From: Lunularia cruciata | Lineage: Eukaryota; Streptophyta; Marchantiopsida; Lunulariales; Lunulariaceae | NCBI GenBank assembly: GCA_948567375.1 | Contig: OX419756.1 | Coordinates: forward strand, 36,408,333 to 36,472,332 | Length of the DNA: 64,000 nt | Reading direction: 5' to 3' | Shown: positions 48,001 to 61,504 of the stretch, piece after piece | Numbering within the stretch: the stretch's first letter is position 1 | Layout: each line of letters opens with the position of its first letter | The notes under the pieces: model-generated | What the model was told of the DNA's origin: nothing | Seen by the model: only the letters and a program-made list of their open reading frames with translations | Database searches by the model: none | Position numbers and translations under genes: made by a program

Positions 48001-49594
48001 CAAAACTATCTCCTTCGTGCATCGTGCATCATGCATCGTGTTGTATAGCTGGACCGAAGGAGTTCTCATATGTCATTTTCCCGATTGAAAGCGAAACTGG
48101 AGAACTCAATAAGTTTCAGGGGAAGACTTAGCACTTCGACTTAATGATACCGTACGTCCTCACGTGGCGTCCCAGGTACTAGGATGCCACGTGGTCCCAC
48201 CTTGAAACCTGGTTACCACGTAAACGCAGCAATCAACACTGAGCGACGACGAATACTCTGCGAAGTCACGCCGACTTCGGGCAGAGATCAAGGGACTTGA
48301 GCTTAGAGAGAGTTGTGACTTCGATTTTTAACAGACCATTTTCTATCATCATCAATCAGAGTATCCCTATGTGATCAAGCTGTTAACTATTGGTTTCCGT
48401 TAGGATTAACAATTGTCGACTTAATCCCGAACGCTAACAGGACATCAAATACTTAACGCGAGAGATATAATTAAAAAATAGTGAATAATCCTCTTGAATA
48501 TCGTTGTTCAAATCTTCGGACTTTGAACTGCGGTAGCCTTTCCCTTGAAGAAGACCACTCAGAGGAGCAATCCTACGTGTTCGTGAAATGGTTGGCGTGT
48601 CACGATGATTTGGCAAGCGATACTGTAAATTCCTTTGCCAACTCCAGTAGCGTAAGACGAAGTCCCAAATACGGGTACTCTTAAGACTTTGTCTGCATTA
48701 CATTTCTACGGTACGACGTATAGGAGTACCAGTGGAAGGACCCGGAGACTCGGCTTAAACTGAAAAGAGGTCATGAGAGGGTCATGAGAGGACCTTCTTC
48801 TTTAGCAAGGAACGAATAAATTTTTCTAATTTTTCATTTTTTATTTTATTTTGTATTTTGTATTTTTCTTTAGCAAGGAATGAATAGTAGGTTCTGTCAA
48901 ACAAACACGTCACAGCTATCAACGTAGTTACCTTCCAATTACGTTTAGATAAGATGAGTTCTGCACTCCAACGTACCACGTAAGGTTGTCGTGTTCGGTT
49001 GCTGAACCTTCGTAAATATTGAATTATTCAAGCGGTTATCGTCTCTAGCTCGTCCTTTCCTTTCTGTGGTTCCCCAAGCAATCTTCACAACATGTGCAAA
49101 CTATGTTTACAGTAGGAAACTCTTTTAAGCATGTGCAGTTTTTGGTTTCGTGCTGCGTCACTCTCTATCACAACGAGCATGTAAATGGCTTCCATGGCAA
49201 ATGACTTCTGATTCTAAAAGAAGTGATCCGAATTGCAAAACTCGAGTTCTGGATACAGAAACATCTCTTCACAACTCAACGTAGACTCTTCTATTCGATC
49301 GCTGTCATAACTTGCTACTCCCAGTAATTGGATTATATTTAGACTGCATATTGGAGGAAGTCCGAAAGCCCCTAGCAAACCGTATTGACTACCGAATGTA
49401 AATATGTCCTAGGTCTTACTTGAGGGGCCTTAAATCCCCTACTAGGTCAGGCCACAAGCAAGACAATCTGGAGGCAAAGTTCATAAAAGACCTCATTCTT
49501 GGTGCTAACATTTTGACAAGCAGCTTGAAGATTACATCTACAGTAGGCACGGTTCTTCAAGCGAAACACAACCTTGCATAAAAGTCTGAACAAC
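45063..49594. other. Long intergenic region, no supported gene
   Basis: Several open frames of 75-134 codons occur (for example 45316-45624 and 47665-48069, both minus), but none has a domain, a repeat match in the window or a convincing splice model. The region is less repetitive and somewhat more GC-rich than the flanking TE blocks, so it probably holds the promoter of the 5-phosphatase near its left edge. A 6-bp-step ATGCATCGTG-type microrepeat occurs near 48016-48042. Confidence 0.45.
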
Positions 49595-49695
49595 AAAAGA
49601 AAGGCGACCGCGTAGGAAAAACGAAGGATGGGAAGACCCCATCAAGCCGCACAATGGAGAGACAAAAGAGGTAACATGGGGCTAAGCCCCAACAG
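49595..49695 (-). repeat. Dispersed repeat, copy 6, with 12-bp target duplication
   Basis: It reads GGCGACCGCGTAGGAAAAAC, GAAGGATGGGAAGACCCCAT and ends in the GGGGCTAAGCCCC palindrome. AGTCTGAACAAC flanks it at 49583-49594 and 49696-49707. The end AGAGTCT is also part of the consensus tail in copies 3 and 5, so a few bases of the duplication may be element sequence. Confidence 0.8.
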
Positions 49696-49927
49696 AGTCT
49701 GAACAACCAGGATGGCTTACCTTATTAACCCATATGCTGTCCAGCTGAAGATCATGGTTCATCGATCCTTGTCCTTGTGTGTCCTTTGCTCATTAAAGTG
49801 TATGAAACACACTTGTGCAGTGAGCGAATCCCGTCAACTTTGTCAATGTCCCCATTTCCCCTTTCTGGACAACCGTACTCAACAACCCAAGACAGTTCTG
49901 AAACTGGTAAGAGCACCTCTATCCTTG

Positions 49928-49961
49928 TTCGGCAGGAAGCACTGACGCCCTTCCTGCCGAA
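49928..49961. repeat. Perfect 12-bp stem hairpin
   Basis: TTCGGCAGGAAG (49928-49939) and CTTCCTGCCGAA (49950-49961) are exact reverse complements around a 10-base loop. No associated gene is clear. Confidence 0.9.
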
Positions 49962-50527
49962 GCTGCTTCACTCGAAGAAAACCGACGACGAAGTTAAGTT
50001 GACATTCGCTGCTCGGGATTTCTTCGAACCGTGTTCCATATTCCCTTTGTCGTCTTCCTCTCTCCTCCGATTGTCTTTTTTGACTGCGGCTAATTTCCAC
50101 TTCTGGCTCTCGACTTTCACCCGCCCCCAGTTTATAGATGGGATGCGATGGCACGCTTTATAGACACGATAAGGTCACTCGTGTAGTAGGTGAGGACTCA
50201 CGAGCAAGCAAAAGACAACGGAAACAGGAATGTCTTTTCTGTGTATGATGGGCTGCTTACTAAAAGCCCTCTAGATAATGCATCATTTGCAAATTCAGTA
50301 CGGTGATGCTCCTCCTGATGGTACGTGATATCTTCCCTTTCGTTCCATATGAGACGGAATGGACGGCCCAGTAGCCGTACTTTTATGCTGCATAACTTTT
50401 ATCATTTGGCCCATATGTACCATGAAATAGTCCAGAATTCATCCGCGTATTGTTCGTAGTTCTATGGAGTAAAGTGATGAATCTCATAATTATCAAATGG
50501 AATGTAGTTGTATTGATTTATGTGCCT

Positions 50528-50706
50528 AGAGTAGCGCAGTCCGGAGAAGACAAATCTCAAAAAAGTTCAACAGGTTTTGTTTTCACAATTTCGGATCAAG
50601 TGTCAAATTTCATAACTAGTTTAGGAGCGAGGAGAAAAAGGGAGCCAATAGTATACCTAGAAGAAACAAAAGAAAGAAGTAGAAAGGGGGCCATGGAAGC
50701 ACAATG
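50528..50706 (+). pseudogene. Possible Copia RNase H fragment
   Basis: The frame reads SGEDKSQKSSTGFVFTI, which fits the D-x-KSTTGFVF block of Copia-type RNase H. The rest of the domain is not visible, and downstream sequence (ARRKREPIVYLEETKERSRK) does not follow the usual pattern. Evidence is a single short motif. Confidence 0.3.
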
Positions 50707-50739
50707 AGAAGGGAGTAAAGACTAGATCTCTTCCAAGAG

Positions 50740-51990
50740 CAAGGTGAGATGCCATAGAAAGACCCCTGAAGAGAAGGGCTACCAATGCATCTACTGCTCT
50801 AGTGTGTGGTAGAGGTCCTCCCAAGGAATGTCGGGCAAGTGAGGAGGGAGAACCCTAGACAAAAGGGGCACTCCTACAGCCATCACCCGTCTATGAAGCT
50901 CAAGGCCTGAGAATGCTACATAGTGACCAACACTCTATGTCTAAGGTAGGAAGTGAGCATGCCTTGCAAGACAGCCATAGCTCCTCTCCTCAACAATGAC
51001 CCTTGTGCAGCAGCATCTCGAAGCAATCTGCCAAAGTGATAATGAAGATGTCCAAAGATCTCCATTGCTAGGGGAGCAAAAATATCCAAAGAAAGGCACA
51101 TCCCACCCCATAAACTCATAACCTAAGGTCTCTAAGCTATGTGTGAAAGTCACTATTGCTTGGACCACATCCTCTAAGGGCCTTATCATATGGGTGTCAT
51201 TTGAGAGTGAGGGAAAGAGACATGAAGGAAAAACTATTGTGATCTCTCTCAAAGCCATGTAGTGAGCTAAGGCAAAGAAAGGCGTCCCAAGGGGATCCCC
51301 TTGGCAAGTACCCTCAATCAAAATCAATTGTCTGAAGTCCACTATAGCGGTATGGTGATTGTACAATAGAGGAGTCTCTATATCATAGAATAAGCAAACA
51401 AAATATGATCTCTTGTAGAGCAAAATATGGTTGAGCAAGATATGGTATTGAAGGCATTGGAGATATCCACTTGGACAACCACCTAATTTGGATGGAGATC
51501 CAAGCATGCTCTAATGCCCACAACAATTGTCTCACATCCCTCTAGGGTGGCCATTGCAAACTGATGTGGAGATAGAGCGGAAGTAAAGGAGAGTCAAAGC
51601 TTAAGGCACATGGTATAAGAGACTAAATAGAGAAAAACATCCTCAATAGCAATAGGAATATAGGATGGTGGAGGGTGTACTGTAGTGGGAGGAGGAATCT
51701 CCTCCAATGGTGGAGAGATGGGAGACTCACTCTAAAGGGAAGGAGAATCACACTTTGAAGTGGTGGTGGCATTGTATGAGGAGAGGGAGAGGTGGTGGTA
51801 AGATGAGGATGTTGTAGAGGGTGATCTTCCATATGAGAATCCATAGTGAGGGATAAGGAGGTGGTATCTTTGTGGGCGTAGGATCTTCCATATAGGTGTC
51901 TACCAGAGTAGGCTCCTCCATGGAGGAAGGTGGAGGATGAGAAGGGAGATGGAGGTGAGACCATCAAAGGAAACTTAGGCACCTATGGAT
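50740..51990 (-). mobile_element. Fragment of the non-LTR retroelement, copy 3 (-)
   Basis: Minus-strand frame 51507-50941 carries CQGDPLGTPFFALAHYMALR, followed by PSCLFPSLSNDTHMIRPLED. This is the same RT block as in copies 1 and 2 (QEDPLGGLLFAMAHFRALL, SLADDTHIVGLVDQ). The catalytic ADD is SND here. Upstream (51982-51623) the sequence is Pro/Ser-rich low complexity of unclear relation. Confidence 0.65.
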
Positions 51991-54330
51991 GAGTGCTCAA
52001 AAAGGTGGCACTAAGATCTAGTCCAACACACATAAGGAGAATGAGGAGTTAGGTGGGGAGTGTTGCCTAAGGAAGTCCCTTTAGCCAAAGACCAAAAAGA
52101 AAAGGAGGAATCATAAAAAGCTACATGCAAGGTACCACCCAACCTAAGCTGACATGAAAACTCATGTAATGAACATGTGAATGAGACAAGAACCTCCCTC
52201 CTCCCTTTTCATGCTCAATCCATCCAATACTAGGAAACTCCACTTCCACTACAAGAATCTATTAGTAGGAAAACCCCCTACAACAAACCCTTACTTGACA
52301 TCTCTTCGTTTTGAAGCTTGGCTTTGAAGTGTTGTGTTAGACCTCCAACCAACCAGAAGTTCTCTCCCATACATTGCTCGTGCACTTCTTCCACAAAATC
52401 TCTTTTCTACCTTATAATCTCCTTGCATGGCCTAATTGTCCTCCACAAGACCTCCAATTCTGCTCACATGTTGCCTAGATTCCAACACTAAGGAGAATCA
52501 ATTTCCAAATTTATCCATACACAAATTCTCCCTAGTTTTTCTCATAGACTTCTCTTTGATTCTTCTTGATTTTTCTGACATACTTCTCTTTGATTCTTCC
52601 TAGAGCTCTAATTTCTCCCCCTCTTTTAAGTTTCTCTACTAATTCCTGATGCCACCTTGGTTTCCCTCATAGCCCCTTGCACTCTAACAATAAATTTTCA
52701 CTACAATCTCCACAAAATCTCATGCTATTGTAATCCAATTTCTCTTTGACTTTCCTCAATGACTTCTCTCTATTTTTCTTGCATGTCTATTTTCTTCCAC
52801 TTTGGTAAAACCTCACATTCTCAAAAATCTCACTTAAACCCTCTTTGCTCTTCATCCTTTTGTTGTAACCAAATCACTCAAAGAGTTCAAAAAGCTAACT
52901 GGCTAGAATTTAACTCAACAAATTCATGTTGTCATGACTATACTTGAACTCAACAAAATAATGCAACTTTTTAAAGTGCTGTCCAATTGGTGTTCAACTA
53001 CTAATATTTTCTTGTATTGGTCATCTACTTATCAATAGTATCTAGCAATAGGCTTTGCAGTTTGATTGGTAATCAATATGCTTGACGGTCAACTCAATGG
53101 CTTTAGGGTATCCAAGATAGCTACAATTTCACTTTGTATTGTGTTTTCCTTAGCTTGATGGATATTGGTTTGAAATGATTCTTTTACTATCTTGTTGAAT
53201 TGAAATATGTGCCATTTTGTTAATGGTGTTCTTGCCTAAAGCAATTTTGTAGTTCTTCAAGATCTCCTTGCATTGCATCATAGAGAGTTTAATTGATGGT
53301 GAATGTTACTTCATATATATTTGCTTCATTGAATGCACAACATTGTCAAGCAAACTCTTTCTCCCTCTCTAAGCTAATTGCTTTTGATTTTATACTGATT
53401 TCTCCCTCTTCAAAGTTAATTACTCATACTCTGACCTAATAACTAAACCAAGGTCTTGATTTTGAATTGCATGTCTCGAAGACTAAAGTGCACATTTGCA
53501 AAGTAATTCTTTGAGCTTTGCACTCTCATTCCACATACCAAAGATTTATTTCACCTATGATGGATTTTTGTCCTTTTTGGCTTTGGTTTGCTTATAGTCT
53601 TCAAGAATGTGAGAATACTTTAAAGAAATCATATTAAATGTAAGCATATGATATTTCAAAACCATTTAAAATGGGTCATAAAGACAAAGGTATAGTCAAA
53701 TGCTTAAATGTTAAATTCAAAAGTTATATCTTGTTAATTATTAGGTAGCTTTCTTTACATGCAACTAAATTTGAAATACCAATGTTGTTCGCAAAGTAAA
53801 AGCCAGATTTTCTTAAACTTGTGAGAAAGGGACTCAATATAAAATAAAATTGGGGAATTAAAGGGGGTTAAACTAACAATTGAAATGGGTATATTAAAGA
53901 GAATATAAGGATAATTAATTGTAAATTTTAAGTTACTGACAACTCAAGTCAATTTGCTCCAGATCAAAGGTTTGCTTTGGAAGTTATAATGAGCAAACTT
54001 ATCGTAAACTTTCAATGGGGAGTTTAAAAAAGAACTTATGGAGTTGTTATTCTTCTATAAGGATTTTTGTGGTCATAAAATGTTTGCTTGCAAAATGAAA
54101 CCACTTGGAAATGTTTTTCAAGAGGGGCTAAGCCTTCTTTGTGCCCTTTGAAATAATGAGGTTACAAGAGGGATGAAGTCAAATAAAAATGATTATGTAA
54201 ATAGTTGTTCACTACCATAGTGGGCTAAAATGAGCCTTATGTCATTTCATGAGTTTGAATTTTTATTTCAAACCTTTCCATATGTAATATTAAGTGCGTC
54301 AAGTCCAATGCTTGCAATGGATTCTTGCAC
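51991..54330. other. AT-rich decayed repeat-like region
   Basis: No gene, domain or element boundary recognised. Confidence 0.5.
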
Positions 54331-54508
54331 CACTTTCTTCCTTATTCATGAGGATTTTGGGGGTTTTGAAGGGTTTGAACTTGCTCAAAATAGGCAGTGC
54401 TCTCTAAGGTGTTGTGCATCACTTTCTTCCTTATTCATGTGGATTTTAGGGGTTTTGAAGGGTTTGAACTTGCTCAAAATAGGCAAGGCTCTCTAAGGTG
54501 TTGTGTAG
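54331..54508. repeat. 89-bp tandem duplication
   Basis: Units 54331-54419 and 54420-54508 are about 93% identical (CACTTTCTTCCTTATTCATG...GTGTTGTG). Confidence 0.9.
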
Positions 54509-55089
54509 GCAATGTTTAAAAATTGGTGTACCAACTTTGAGTTTGTAGACTTGGAGAAGTTACTTTTAGTGTGTGCAATCATCCTTGGATTGAAACTGGG
54601 AGCCATGTCAAACACCCATTTTCATTATATTTCTCTTATCTTCTCTCAAGAAGAGAATGTGATTCTTTCTCCTCCCAGATCAATTCATGTTCCATCTATT
54701 ACTAAAGGATCGCAAGCACTAGAGAAAATAGTATCTACTCCTTCTTCAATGATGATTAGTACACTTGCAAAATCAAAGTGATGAAGATAGGTTTAGGATG
54801 GTCACTCATCCCTATGGGTAGATTGTGGACTATTTGGAAAAGCCAAAACATTTCAAATAGATTCATGGAAGCTTTGCAAAAAAGCCTATTGTGAAGATAT
54901 TGTGTTTACTTACATGGTTTCATTTTTGGTAAGATTTGGTTTCCTAAGTCCATGAACGGAGACAAATTGCAAAAGAAATGAGCTTAATATATGAAGTAGT
55001 ATAAATGTGCTCAAGAATGGAAGGATAAACACACTAGCAAAGTTCTCATCCAAAAGGAGATTAAATAGGGGTTGTCCACTATTGTAATA

Positions 55090-55395
55090 CCAATAGCTAG
55101 ATATATTATCTAGAGGTGAAAATTGATTTGCAACATCTAGAAGGATGTTGGGTATGATGAGCTAGGTAGATAGATAGAGGTGTCACAAAAGAAACACTTC
55201 CACTAAAAGAGTAGGAGACAAAAACAACTTGAAAATGTACTACCAGTAACTAGACATATGATCTAGAGGTGAAAATTGGATTGGTAATATCTCAGAGGAT
55301 GTTATAGACAATGGACTAAGTAGATTAGATAGAAGTATCACCAAGAGAATACTCCTACTAATAGGGTAGGAGTTGAGAAAAGCCTGAAAACTTTG
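55090..55395. repeat. 153-bp diverged tandem duplication
   Basis: Units starting at 55090 (CCAATAGCTAGATATATTAT) and 55243 (CCAGTAACTAGACATATGAT) share long matches, for example CTAGAGGTGAAAATTG, with many substitutions. This is an older event than the 54.3-kb duplication. Confidence 0.75.
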
Positions 55396-55979
55396 GAGTC
55401 AATTTTGGAGGCCTAAACAAATAAATTAGGCCTAAAAAATGTGCAAAGTCTTCCTCTTTACCCCTCCTCCCAATGAAAGAATGCTTGCCTTTCCTCCCCC
55501 AAGGTTTGTCTCATCAAGAGCTTCCAACGGTACTTTACACACACAATTTGAGATTCATACAAGAATATTCATTCAAAATTCCTTTCCATCAAAGATGGTT
55601 TGACCAAGACAATAGGATCAGAACCAACATGTCACCCATGCATGCAACTAATCTAAGGATAGAGCTCATGAACGTGTCACCAATCCATGTATCTGATCCA
55701 AGGGTGGAGCTTCCTTTAGGGGAGTCTCATTTGCTATATAATACAATCAAGGTGCTCCTTTGGGGCATAGAGGTTGAGTGTGAAATTGTATATTTCTTCT
55801 TTTTTGTTTCTCTTCAAGTCTCTTTATCCTTGGAATATTACAACAATACAGTAGAAATTGAATAATAAATGTCTCCTTTTGACAAAATGGATGTGTTTTT
55901 TGGCAGTAAGATAAAATTTTCTCCTCCTTCACTAGTTAGTTTGGGGATCAAAATTGGAGTGACTATTTTTTGAACACTT

Positions 55980-56835
55980 GTGCAGATATGATATTGGATG
56001 TAGAGCTACAGCAAGAAGAGGAAGAGAATGTTGGAGGCAAATGCAATCCCTTGTCAAGAATTGAGGAAGTTACTCCCATCCCAACTATTATCTCTAGTAT
56101 ATAGGGGTGGAAGAATGTATGGCCAATGCACAAGAAGAAGACAATGGTTGGGGTTTTCTCTCAATTGAATTTACTCCCACCAAACCCGAGTATGTGCCAT
56201 TTTCAAGAGCTCAAGAAGAGATCCACACAAGCCAAGGAGGAGGAGATTTGCACAAGGGGACATTCTTAGTAAAGAAGGAGACAAAGAAAGTGAAGTGGAT
56301 GGGGAATCAAGGAAGAAACAAAGACGCTCGAGATGTAATTATAAGCCAAGTCACCTAGTGAAATCATTGCTCAAGATATGGCTGTTCATACAAAATTCAA
56401 GAGTGAGACTCTCAAATCAAGAGAAAGGTTGAGAATGGTTAAGATGGATGATTCAAGAAGCTCAAGGTAGAAATAGAAAAGCCCAAAGCCAGTGTAGAGA
56501 AAGAGATAGAGAAGTTAAAAGGAGAAGCCGAGTGTTTGAAAGTTAAAGCCAAGAATATGAGGAGAGCAGTGAGATAAAATCAAAATCTTAGAAGGCCAAA
56601 TTGAAAGTAGTGAAATAAAAATCAAAACATGTGTACAATATGACAATGGAATTAGCAAAAAAAGGCAAATAACCTTAGTGGACATAAAATATTTCATAAG
56701 AGCCTATCTAGAGGTAGGATATGGTCATGCCAATGACAGTATGAGGAGTAACAATCCCATGGCAAGTATAGGTACTGTGAGCAATACTAAGACTTCAAGT
56801 GTGAGGAGAGATAACAATTCTCCTAATGTATAAAC
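55980..56835 (+). other. Possible retroelement gag-like remnant (charged, coiled-coil-like)
   Basis: Broken plus-strand frames rich in Lys and Glu, for example at 56460-56700 (EIEKPKASVEKEIEKLKGEA type heptad-like sequence). No domain identified. It could be a decayed gag or a random purine-rich stretch. Confidence 0.25.
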
Positions 56836-57239
56836 CTTTGAATTGGAATAAATATATTGAAATTGTTACAATGTCAAATTGTTTATGCTTTTAAGATCAA
56901 GCATGTAATGCTTTTTTCATGGGTTCTACTTCATATATTCCATAAAAAAGGCTTGCATAACCCAATTTTCTTTTGGTTAAAAAATGCAAATACAAGTAAA
57001 TTTGTGAATTAGCCTTTAGCATTCAAGAAACTAAATTAGTTGACTACTTTGCTATAAGTGTAATTAAAAAATCAACTTCTCCAAGCACTATCAACCAAAG
57101 GTTAAATTTCAATCACAAATTGTCAAATATGAGATGTACAACCCACTCAGAGTAGAATTTCAGTCATAAAATGTTAGTTATGAGATGTCCAACCCACTTT
57201 ATTTTCTTTGTGCACAACAAGTTCTATCATTATGGGTTC

Positions 57240-58383
57240 CAAAAAAGTTCTAGCTTACAACTTCCAACTCGTGTTCTATTTGATGTTTCCAATCTATACT
57301 TAAGTTCCCAATTACTTTGTTCATGTGCAGACTTGTACTTTGGCATGAGTTGGAATTGAAGTTGTAGTACTTCTTCTTTTCTACTCATAATTTCCCTTCA
57401 TCAATAGATATGCTTTGCCAACTTGACCAATAGATGTTATCACCATTATCATTTTTTGGTCAATTTGCTTCTCATGAGTGGAGTATAGGTTTATGTTCAA
57501 ATTAAATTTAGTGGTTCTTGCTCCTTTTCAAAAGTTAGTGAACTTGCTTCAACTTCTACATGATTGTGAGCTCAAGTTGTGATTCTCCCTTCCTAGACTA
57601 TCACCGTTCCAACAAGAACCCCTTAATGTTTGTTGCCTTCTTGGCTTCCACAAAAGTTCCAACATAAACAACTAATCTTCCTTGTTATATTGCAATGCTA
57701 TCACATTTGAGAGATAGAGAGGTGGTGTCATTTTGTCACCGCCTCTCTTGCTTCCCAAAATCTCTATAGCTTTATCTCCAAGAGCAGACGTGGGTCTTCT
57801 CTTAATATTTTTTGCATTCTTGGCTCTTGCCTCAATTTTATTAGAAGAGGAATCATTTAGAGAATCATTAACCTGAGCACTTTTGCTAAAAGAATGCCTT
57901 TGTTTGCTATGTCATGAAGATTGTTGAGCCCTTTGAATACAAGTAATTTGATAGAGAGTTTGATTGCTTATTGTTATTGGATGCTTATGAGTTTGCCAAA
58001 GTGCCTTTGTCACAAGGCACCAAGTGTCAACATCATAAGCCACAAGTAATACCAAAGGCAATCTCTTTAGAAGAGTTGGAGAAAAATTCAATTTTCTTCA
58101 AGCACAATAGTTTCCAAACAAGTTCTAGCTTGCGTGTTTCCAACTTCCAACTCATGTTTCCATTTTATACTTGAAGTTCCAATTACTTTGTTCATAAGCA
58201 AACATGTACTTTGGCATAAGTTGAAATTATAGTTGTAGTACTTCTTCTTAGATACCCATGATTTCAGTACATCAGTAGATATGCTCTACCAACTTGACTA
58301 GTAGATGTTCTCATTGGTATCATTTTTTATCAATTTGCTTTTTGTGAGCGGGGTACATGTTTTATGCTCAAATTATAGTGGTC
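57240..58383. repeat. Segmental direct repeat of ~270-300 bp, spacing ~870 bp
   Basis: The blocks 57240-57545 and about 58108-58383 (continuing at 59076 after the LTR) are diverged copies of the same sequence, sharing for example ACTTTGGCAT, GTAGTACTTCTTCTT, TAGATATGCT and TCATTTTTT. The first copy is uninterrupted across GTGGTTCTTGCTC, where the second holds LTR copy C. A shorter 52-bp-spaced repeat (GAGATGTRCAACCCACT) occurs at 57105 and 57157. Confidence 0.8.
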
Positions 58384-59075
58384 TGTGAGCCGGCCTGTCT
58401 CTCACTCAGGATGAACCTCTGATGGTTATTATGGTAGCGCACCATGGACTAAGAAGGCAAGGAACCCCAACTCCATCATACTCCTCCAAGGCTAACACTC
58501 CAAGACTCAAGACATTGCTCACTAGAGAACTCAATGAGAGAGAGATAGTTGCAAATGAAAGGATGATGAGTACCTCATCACCCCTTGTTTATATACTTGT
58601 GAAATAGTTACGTACCAAAGTTACTAATCACCACAGTAATTCAAGTTACTAGACTAAAAGTCAAGTAAAGTAAAAAAGTAGAAAGGAATATCCATTCACA
58701 TGGGCATATTCTCCTAAGCATGTCGTCTTATCTTGACCCAACCACTAAGTCAAGGATTCCTTCATAGGGGCTATCCTTGGACTAAAGAAGAATCCAAAAC
58801 AAAAAGGCTTGCGGGCCAAAGAGTTCTCAACTCTTTCCTCAAAGCCAAACACCTAGGAATAATACCAAGTCAACACACTAAAATCCAAAATAGTGGTGCT
58901 CATCTTTTCTACTTCTTCTAAAGTAAGATCCCCTCTATCTTAGCTATGACTAACTTTAGCTAACCATGACTAATATAGAACCATCCTTTATCTCTATATA
59001 AATAATATCTCTTAAGTACTTGTAATACCAAGCTAAATATCACAATACCACACACATGCAAAAATGGGTGTTACA
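58384..59075 (+). mobile_element. Solo LTR copy C (692 bp, TSD GGTC)
   Basis: It starts TGTGAGCCGGCCTGTCTCTC and ends ATGGGTGTTACA, with the 4-bp duplication GGTC at 58380-58383 and 59076-59079. This copy has the cleanest TG...CA ends of the three. A TATA-like CTATATAAATAA (about 58994) lies some 80 bp before the end. The diverged paralogous site at 57.5 kb lacks the insertion. Confidence 0.92.
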
Positions 59076-61504
59076 GGTCCTTGCTCTTTTTCAAAATTCA
59101 ATTAAGCAACTCCTTTCTTTCATGCACTTGGAGAGTTTCTTTGCTAGTGAATGAAGAATACCATAAGTATTACAATCCTTAGTTGGATTATTACACTTGA
59201 CAAGTTAGTATCTTTGATCGCCATCTAGAATTTGCCATGAGATAGTTTGCTATTATGAAGCTCACCATAGTTCTCTTGAAAGGAACTACTCATGTTTTTT
59301 CAATTTGACAATGTTTGCAACCACCTTTGTTAGGCTTATAGGGATGGATTGTTTCTCCTTCTTTTCACGGCTTTATCTCAATGAAGAGATGTTTTCTTCA
59401 ATTATGGCCAAGGAGTTCTCTTGATTCAAAAATACTATGAACTTTGGTTACCACTCTATATTAAGAGTATTGCATATTAATGGTTCTTGCAATGTTAAAC
59501 TCTTGTTTGCACAATTTTGATGATGGTTTTTTTATACAATTATGCTTGACAACAAGGACAAATTGCAGTCCTAAAATGATTACAGAAAAGTTACATAGGC
59601 TGCACCATGTTGGCCTTCAAATCTTCTCCTTGGACATTTAGCCTAATAGTTTATGATTCACCACTATTGGAGTGGATCATAAGGTGTAGAGCATGACCAC
59701 TTTATAGAATAGTGATCAAGGACCTGCACATCCCAAACTTTTGGCCACTCTATGAGATCATTTTTGAGTTAACAATGGATGATGTTCACATCTTCATCAA
59801 CTACAAATTGTAGTTTTCACTATTATTAGCAATCAATTCCATCGAGGTGGATATCAATTTACTCATCCAAGGCATCTACAATGGCAACAATGAATTCCTC
59901 CACAATAAAACCCCATATATTCCAATATCTTCAATATTTTAGTTAGATCTTCAATACTTGTATGTTGGAGCTTCAAAATTATAGATACTATTTAGGCAAC
60001 ATCAAATAAATTTTGCCAAGATTTGCTCTAAAATTGAGTAGTTCTTGTACTTTGAAAATTAGGAGTACTATCTTGTATTTTTTAGTCACAATATTAGCAA
60101 TACAAAAGTTGTATTAATACCCCATAGATTCATGCCTCTTGCCACACAAATACCATTTCTATTGTGGCTAAATCTGTCCAACTCACAGGCTACTAGTAAC
60201 CAAATAGGTGTATGTACTCTTCCATCCTCTCTCTTGTAAAACCTCATGGTCTTTAAACAGATCCCCCAAAGTAGAGAAAGAAGCTAAGTCCATCCTTGTT
60301 AATAGTTTGAAGGCAAGTGGATAGAGAATATAAAAATATTTGTATGCAAACTTGGTACAATGACCTATGGAATTTCTCTTGGATAAATACCGCCTACTGT
60401 GTATAAACTTCCTCAATCTACTAAGTTTTCCCATATCATCTGCATCTCCATGCTAGATTTGTCTAAATCTCCCATGGTGAGAATCCTGTAAATGCATAAA
60501 CTCATATTTGGCAAACTCCTCTTCCACATCTTTTGCCTCCCTCATTAGAGTATGCATGTACCTTTTAAATTTTTTTGCAATGTGCCATGCACACTAAGTC
60601 TTGGAATAACTATCCTACCCAATCGATCAAAATGATATCTGCAACCCGCCCTTCACTCTCCTGCTTGATGCTTTGTGCAAAAGACAATTTAAATTAACTA
60701 TAGATTAGCGGGTTCAACTTTTGTATGACATCTATCGAGAAATGCCAATCCCAATATCTTATGCTAGTATAAAGATACTATTTATAGTCAAAATATCATT
60801 TCAAGATTTACAAGGGCTAATTAAAAGTTATAGAAGAGCCCGTAAACCCTAAAACTTGAGTGGGATAACTTTATTTCCTTACAAATTTATAGTAACTAAA
60901 GATCCCATATCACAATTTGAGGATCTCCTCCCAACCATACTGCAAATAATTTCCGCACCTCCTATAGTGCCAAACTACAGAATTGTTGAGAGATGAAAAA
61001 TCAATTTTTGAAACACTCCAATGTGTTTGTGAGATTTGTTAAACTTGCTGAACAACCTCTCGCATTTGCAGAATGTTCACGCTCCAACATGAGTTTAATG
61101 TATGTTTACGACTTTGCGGACATAATATGCTGGAAGTTGTAATGTCTGTCCGACTTGATTAAAATGCTCATGAGACTCATCAGAGGCATTTTCTCACATA
61201 AATTGGTGCATTACTTCAACAATATGTCTCATCAATAGAGGAGCTGGCGCTGCAGACAAGACAATAACTTTCTTGCACTAATGCTTCTGAAATTCTTTCA
61301 CATTAATTGAACCACGATGCCATGATTTATGCATTATGATTATTGATTGCGTGGTCATCTCTTCTGAATACTTTCCACTAGAAAGATTTATTGCTATCTT
61401 TGCTCAAAAGCAAGTAGGGATTTTGCTACTCCTAGACCTGAGACCAATGTGTCTCTTGCCAATCATTGACAACATAGTTTTTCTCATTCATAATGTCCAT
61501 CTTA
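59076..61504. other. AT-rich decayed region, nothing recognised
   Basis: A minus-strand frame at 60183-60434 (containing LYPLAFKLLTRMDLASFSTL) is the most protein-like stretch but matches no family that I know. Confidence 0.45.

Noticed and set aside
47665..48069. 134-codon minus-strand open frame
   Set aside because: It is the longest frame in this intergenic block but has no recognisable domain or conserved-looking pattern.
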